A stretch of 64,000 bases of DNA from Hyaloscypha bicolor E (taxonomy: Eukaryota; Ascomycota; Leotiomycetes; Helotiales; Hyaloscyphaceae): positions 868,001 through 932,000 of the forward strand of contig NW_020194555.1 of the NCBI RefSeq assembly GCF_002865645.1, read 5' to 3'. The notes beneath the pieces are model-generated. The model was not told the origin of the DNA. It saw nothing but the letters and a program-made list of their open reading frames with translations, and did no database searches. A program made the position numbers and the translations under genes. Each line of letters begins with the position of its first letter. Position 1 is the stretch's first letter. Positions 59,233 through 64,000 of the stretch are shown piece after piece.

Positions 59233-61191
59233 TCAAATGATTTTCTCGGCAGTCGGCTCCTCAGTGTCGATCACAACCTCGTCTGGGCTTGAATCGCCGT
59301 TCATTTGCTCTCCTGGTTTTGTTGACTCATTTTTCATCTCATCTCCATTCTTTCCCCCGTTGACAACCGGGTCCGTTGTCTCCGTGGACTCTTTCTCCTT
59401 CGAGTCTCCACTAGATTCCTCATTAACAACAGGTCCCTGCATCTTGCTCGTATCCTTCAATCCGTTATCTACTTCCTTCTCTCCATTGACAACGGGTCCC
59501 TCCGCCTTCGCTTCTACGCCCTTCTCATTTTCGACGACTGCTTTTACTTTAGCAATGGCTTTACCAGCAGCCCCGAGATCAGCAGACTCCATAGTCTTAG
59601 CCAACAATTCCATCGTCTTCCTCTGCCTTCTTTTGGCCTTCCACTCTGCCACTTTCTTGGCATGTGCCTTTGCTTCCTCCATCTTTCTGTCCTCATCGGC
59701 CACCCAAGCTCCCATCTCCGAAGCAGCCAAGCCTGGGGAGTTGCGATGATTCAGTAAATATCCTTGCAGCTGGGCGGGAGTGAAAGTATTATCCGGGATC
59801 GCGCTGCTGAATTCCAAGGCGAGCCTTTGCAGTGCCCCCTCTTTGAGGTCGAGGTTCAGGTTTGGATGACTTGGATCGGGAGTATACATGCGTAGGAACA
59901 TCAGTTCTGCACTTCTCTGTGAGATATTGTCAAGGAAGATCATCTTGTCAATCCGACCTGGTCTGATCAACGCTTTGTCGAGTTTGTGAGCCATGTTGGA
60001 TGTCATCAGCACGATTCGGCCTTCCTGCGAAGCAACGCCATCGATCACATTGAGAACGCCGGAGAGAGTACAACGAGAACGCGATTTGCCATCGTCACTA
60101 TCATCATCATCGTCTTCATCTTCAGTCATCTCGACTTGCCGCTTAATGCCAACAGCATCGATGTCTTCAAGTAGGACGATACATCTTGGTGGAAGTGCTG
60201 TGAATAAAGTTTCGAGCTCGCTGTCCGATCGTACACCCGGAAGGTGAAGTAAGTAAAGTTCAAGACCAAAATAGCCGGCAAGGGCAAGAGATAGTGATGT
60301 TTTCCCAGTTCCAGGCGTACCATGTAGAAGGTACCCTCTTCGGTAGGGAATGCCACGGGCCGTATAAAACTTGCGCGTGTTCGGATCCAGGTAGTTTCTG
60401 ATATCAGCGACAAGCTCAGCTTTCGCGGTCTCGTCGAAATGGACTGTCTCCAGAGGTCGGATTGGCCTCAAAATTGTCACATCCCAAGAGTCTCTATTGT
60501 ACTGTTGCTTGGAAGCGCGGACTGTGATGTATGACTCCCTCTGCTTCTCTGCAAAGTCACGGCATGTGTTGAGATACCTCTTGATAGGCTCCACTGAGCG
60601 ACCCAGACACATCACGACGAGAGGTTCATCTCCCTCGGGAGCCGCAGCATATTCATCTGGCACGCCCATGACATAGCTTCGATGTGTATTGATCCGTCGT
60701 ACCAAGAACACATTTCGCTCGAAAATGAACCATGTGGTACCGAAAGTGGGGAGATACTGAATTGGAACCCTCTTTTCGTGATTGAAGTCGTTTCTTTCTA
60801 CATGATTTCTTCGGTGGTGCCATGCATCATTCTGGATAGTCTCCGTTCTTGCTGTGAGGATTCGAGTAGCTTGGCGGGTCAACACTTGAGCCCCAATCCA
60901 GTTGAGAATTTCCCTGTTGAGTCGGTCGCTGCTTGCAATAGAAATTGATGCAGTAAAAAGTGCTGTGAACCACCAGTAGACCTTCATGCCCAATCCTTTC
61001 AGGACCACCAAGGCGCTTGATATTGTGCCAAAGATTGTTAGAGCGGCCGCGAGAGTGGTGAGGTCCAGCTTCAGCCATGTCTTGAAGAAAGCTTGCATGA
61101 AGCCGAATCCAGGGGTCGATTGTTGAAGGATTTTCTGGAGAGAAGTACCAGTCCCCGCAGCCGCTCTGGCGAGTGCGACGGTGGAAGCCAT
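59233..61191 (-). CDS. BCS1-type AAA ATPase, possibly mitochondrial
   Basis: Intronless 652-aa AAA protein of the Bcs1 family. A hydrophobic segment near residues 45-85 (LTIFGTISSALVVLKGLGMK, then WWFTALFTASISIA) would be the membrane anchor, followed by the BCS1_N region (WFIFERNVFLVRRINTHRSY) and the AAA domain: Walker A LLHGTPGTGKTSLSLALAGY at about 290, Walker B CIVLLEDIDAVGI, and sensor region IVLMTSNMAHKLDKALIRPG. A run of acidic residues (EDEDDDDDSDD) is inserted in the AAA domain, common in fungal paralogs. The last 120 residues are a disordered Lys/Glu tail with three imperfect GPVVNGE-type repeats. True Bcs1 assembles the Rieske protein into complex III; this longer form is more likely a paralog with another client. 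Confidence 0.88.
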   Translation of the reverse strand: MASTVALARAAAGTGTSLQKILQQSTPGFGFMQAFFKTWLKLDLTTLAAALTIFGTISSALVVLKGLGMKVYWWFTALFTASISIASSDRLNREILNWIGAQVLTRQATRILTARTETIQNDAWHHRRNHVERNDFNHEKRVPIQYLPTFGTTWFIFERNVFLVRRINTHRSYVMGVPDEYAAAPEGDEPLVVMCLGRSVEPIKRYLNTCRDFAEKQRESYITVRASKQQYNRDSWDVTILRPIRPLETVHFDETAKAELVADIRNYLDPNTRKFYTARGIPYRRGYLLHGTPGTGKTSLSLALAGYFGLELYLLHLPGVRSDSELETLFTALPPRCIVLLEDIDAVGIKRQVEMTEDEDDDDDSDDGKSRSRCTLSGVLNVIDGVASQEGRIVLMTSNMAHKLDKALIRPGRIDKMIFLDNISQRSAELMFLRMYTPDPSHPNLNLDLKEGALQRLALEFSSAIPDNTFTPAQLQGYLLNHRNSPGLAASEMGAWVADEDRKMEEAKAHAKKVAEWKAKRRQRKTMELLAKTMESADLGAAGKAIAKVKAVVENEKGVEAKAEGPVVNGEKEVDNGLKDTSKMQGPVVNEESSGDSKEKESTETTDPVVNGGKNGDEMKNESTKPGEQMNGDSSPDEVVIDTEEPTAEKII

Positions 61192-61810
61192 GATGAGGCA
61201 ATCCTAACGACCGAGAGGAGTCGTGGAGGAGAGACGAATTGAGCGAGCGAGGCTGGAAAAAGATTTTGCATTCGAAATGTGAGCGGTCAGAACGGGGTGC
61301 TCGTTCTTTTTGTAGAATATTGAAGGCGGCTGGTGCTTGTGGTGCCTGTGTCTCTCATGCATGCAGCCGCATGGGTGCCTAATGCATGTCAGCCTCGCCG
61401 TCACCAACACCGTAAAGCGCCGTGAGCGGGCCAAAAATGAAGCCAAATTGAGGGATGGGTTGGGATAGGAGCGACGATGTCCAGGAGTCACCGAGTACGA
61501 ACAGGAAGCAGCATCCGATGCTTGCTGGGGCAAGTAGTCAAGACTCGGCCGCGATCATCAACTGCGGCCAGGGCCCTGAGGCCGTAAATGCTGGGCATGG
61601 GAGTATGTTTATTCTGAGAGATCCGTAACTTTGGTACCTAGCAAGAGAAAGGAGGGAAGGGGAAGGCAAAGCGATGGGAGTAAGTTCGTAAGATGAGGCA
61701 CGTGACAACGCGATCCGAGCGCGTTGCGGGGTAGCTTCGCGACTTCTCCTGCTCTTCGACCTCTTCAGTCTTCACTCCAAAACTTCTCACCAGCTTCCAG
61801 ACTCACCGCA
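61192..61810. other. shared upstream region of BCS1-like gene and E3 ligase
   Basis: 619 bases between divergent genes. No further gene. The 60 bases before 61811 are C/T-rich, like a leader. Confidence 0.4.
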
Positions 61811-63283
61811 ATGGAGCATACCTTGCGCTGCAACGTGTTGAAGTGCCGCAAGGAGCTCAATGACCACGCAGTCGTCACAACCTGCAGGTGAGACTCGAAG
61901 CTGCGTCGAACTTCCAGTCTTTGCTCCTGCTAACCACCATCTCCAGCCATGTCTTCTGCATCGACTGCTCCAATCGCTGCCAACTCTCTGGCCAACGCGA
62001 AGGCGGACGGCCAAGCTGCCCTGCTTGCCATGTTTCCCTCACGAATCCCGATGATGTGGTTGTCACGAGCCTGAACCCAACCGAAGACTACAAGACCAGC
62101 GTTCTCAGCGGCTTGCATCCGAATATCATTATGGAGTGTGCTGGAAGGGCGCTGAGCTTTTGGGCATATCAGTCCACGCAGGAGATGTTAGATAGTTGAG
62201 CCGTGAGCTTCAGCACCTTGCTAACAGCCGTGCAGCACCTACCACGAATACTTGGCGAAGAACTTGACGGACAAATACGCATCTTTGAATACACAGATGG
62301 ACAAGATCATCCATGATGCGAATGGCGAGATCTCTAATCTTCGCAACAAGATGTCGAGTAAGTCTATTTTTGAGGTTGATGCGAGATCGGTCTCACTGAT
62401 ACCTTGCTGCAGACATGCAGGTTGATCAAGATGGTCTTCGGAGAAAGAACGAAGAGCTGATCCAGACACTACGAGAGAAGAGCCGCAAGCAACTTCGGAC
62501 CCAAGAACTCTACGATAAGTTGAAACGTCGAGCAATGATAGGCGAGGTTCAGAACGCAGCTTTGGATGCTGTTGACCAGAATATACAAGCGTCAGTTACA
62601 GTCAACCGATTTGTTGACAGAGTAGACAACCAGAATCAAAATCTCCGACCTCCACCACCTCCTCTCTTCTCAAATCAGCAGACAAGTGGAATGCAGCGTC
62701 TTGGCCTTGTTACTGATAATGGACCGATTGGAGGAGCACAGGTTGGCAGGGGCGGACACGGAGAGGACACTTGGGCCGGGTTCAGTAGCCAGGGAAGTGC
62801 TCAGCGCAAGTTCAACACAAGTCTCTTCCACAACCTTGTCTAACATTCATCACCAGAAAATCACCCTATCCAAACTCCTTCCACTCACCGCCAGCGCTTA
62901 GCTTCCGGAAATGTTCCTGTTCCACGGATTGGACTGGCCAATCTTCCAGGAAACAGTGTCCCTGCAGCACCGATGCCACAACACAGAGTTTCTCCACGGC
63001 AGCCACTGGCCAACCCCAATGGAAACAGTCCCGGGCCAGGCTTCGCGGGTTACGGAATGAGTGCTGGTTTGAAAGTCAGCAATCCAGCTGGATCTGGTGC
63101 CAACGGATTTTCCAGGCCTGTGGTTCGATCTAGAGGTACATAACTGCCTGATTAGCATTAGATGTTACTAATTTCTTCTCAGTTGCGCACCGCCCAGGCT
63201 CTGGATTTACAGCAAATAGTAACTCCGCTTTTGACACTTCCCTAGCACCGAACATGTTCTCAAATGGGGGTAACTATTACTGA
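61811..63283 (+). CDS. RING E3 ligase, HEI10/CCNB1IP1-like
   Basis: Ubiquitin/SUMO-type ligase with an N-terminal RING, a central coiled coil and a disordered C-terminus, about 370 aa. The RING is built across intron 1 (about 61888-61947): LRCNVLKCRKELNDHAVVTT, then CSHVFCIDCSNRC and RPSCPACHVSL, giving the Cys/His ligands. Next come NIIMECAGRALSFWAYQSTQ and, after an intron near 62186-62235, the coiled coil (YHEYLAKNLTDKYASLNTQM; GLRRKNEELIQTLREKSRKQ). The tail is rich in Gly, Asn, Pro and Gln (RPPPPPLFSNQQTSG). Further introns lie at about 62357-62412, 62822-62857 and 63136-63181. It ends SNGGNYY at 63283. Relatives in animals and plants act in meiotic crossover designation; in filamentous fungi the role is less clear. 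Confidence 0.85.
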
Positions 63284-63666
63284 TTTACAGGATGGAAATC
63301 ATCGATATTGCTATACCCTTTGCTTTACCTAGACTAATTTTTGCTTGCTAAGGATTGCTTGTTTTGAAAGCACTCGTACCCGTGGGATGTCTTTGGGCGA
63401 TGTCACCTAATTTTGCTCTTTCACTGAATAGAAGGTTTACGCGGCGCGGCTGTCTACAACAAAGAGCTATGAGCAATGGAAATTGTGAGTACAGCAACTT
63501 TTACCGACATCAAAAATCATTTGTCTCTTCCCTGTGACCACTCTACCTCCACATTTTATCCAACCATCGAAAAGATTTCCAACTGCTATCACTCCCAACT
63601 TATTATCGCCAACCCTGGCTATTTTCCGGGAATCCAGTCCCACAACGTACACAACCAATCAGCACA
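63284..63666. other. intergenic region
   Basis: 383 bases with overlapping short frames and no motif. It ends in a C/A-rich leader directly before the next gene. Confidence 0.35.
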
Positions 63667-64000
63667 ATGAGACCCTCGACTATGCATCCACGATCACGTG
63701 TTTCTCCTTCCCTCCCTGTCGCAATACCAGAGCATCACCAGATGGCTTCCTCGTCTATGGTCCCTGAGCCCATTCCCACGAATCAGTCATGTCCTCACTT
63801 TCATCATCCGAGACGTGTTGTGAGAAGCCCCGAGGAGGCAATTGTCCTGCCTACTGCTCAACCAGTGAGCAGCAATTTCATGCACATGATAGCCCCAATA
63901 CAGAGAAATGATGCAGCGACGCAGCTACTCCATAATAGCTGTCGCGGGGTCACCCTCGTGGAGCGAGTCTTTTATACTCCTGGGATGGAGCCGGTGATGG
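63667..64000 (+). CDS. start of an unidentified gene, cut by the window end
   Basis: An ATG in good context (CACAATGA) opens a frame of 111 codons that stays open to the last base. The product starts MRPSTMHPRSRVSPSLPVAI and is rich in Pro, Ser, His and Arg, with a more structured end (GVTLVERVFYTPGMEPVM). No known motif. The length without a stop and the composition suggest a real, probably regulatory protein, but the remaining part is needed to judge. Confidence 0.5.
   Translation, partial: MRPSTMHPRSRVSPSLPVAIPEHHQMASSSMVPEPIPTNQSCPHFHHPRRVVRSPEEAIVLPTAQPVSSNFMHMIAPIQRNDAATQLLHNSCRGVTLVERVFYTPGMEPVM

Noticed and set aside
1..64000. tRNA, rRNA and CRISPR arrays
   Set aside because: I looked for cloverleaf-like A and B box patterns, rRNA words and regularly spaced repeats and saw none; CRISPR is not expected in a fungal nuclear genome. 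A covariance-model scan would be decisive for tRNAs.

Overview
The window reads as nuclear DNA of a filamentous ascomycete (Pezizomycotina; Leotiomycetes-like is a guess). Genes are cut by many short introns of about 45-70 bases, with GT/AG ends and CTAAC/CTGAC-type branch sites. There are three Zn2Cys6 zinc-cluster regulators, several fungal MFS permeases, an AT-rich block that looks RIP-mutated, and a decayed pogo/Fot1-like transposon. Nearly all real proteins had to be assembled across introns, so spans below are start-codon-to-stop-codon and exon joins are given in the text.

Layout. 0.3-2.2 kb: an intact MFS sugar transporter. 2.4-4.75 kb: the last exon of a lost membrane protein running into a very AT-rich block. 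4.9-6.0 kb: an alpha/beta hydrolase. 6.0-9.3 kb: LTR-like debris and a conserved gene interrupted by a stop codon. 9.3-11.4 kb: a zinc-cluster regulator. 11.4-22.2 kb: mostly gene-poor, with a few short spliced genes. 22.7-26.2 kb: two divergent housekeeping genes, ribose-5-phosphate isomerase and the NEDD8 E1 regulatory subunit. 29.6-32.1 kb: a large zinc-cluster regulator. 32.1-40.3 kb: gene-poor DNA with a 415-base TA-flanked MITE-like element and a 2.6-kb pogo/Fot1-like element with long terminal inverted repeats.

40.3-59.05 kb: the most interesting part, a contiguous run that looks like a sugar-acid catabolic cluster. In order: anion:cation-symporter MFS permease (broken), dihydrodipicolinate-synthase-type aldolase, aldo/keto reductase, D-galactonate-dehydratase-type enolase-superfamily enzyme, zinc-cluster regulator, two-domain dihydroxyacetone kinase, an A-T-R NRPS-like carboxylate reductase, and a second anion:cation-symporter-type MFS permease (intact). 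A consistent reading is: import a sugar acid, dehydrate it to a 2-keto-3-deoxy acid, cleave that to pyruvate plus an aldehyde, reduce the aldehyde, and phosphorylate the triose. The carboxylate reductase is the part that does not fit a plain catabolic pathway.

59.2-64 kb: conserved genes again: a BCS1-type AAA ATPase, a RING/coiled-coil E3 ligase of the HEI10/CCNB1IP1 type, and the start of an unidentified gene that runs off the window.
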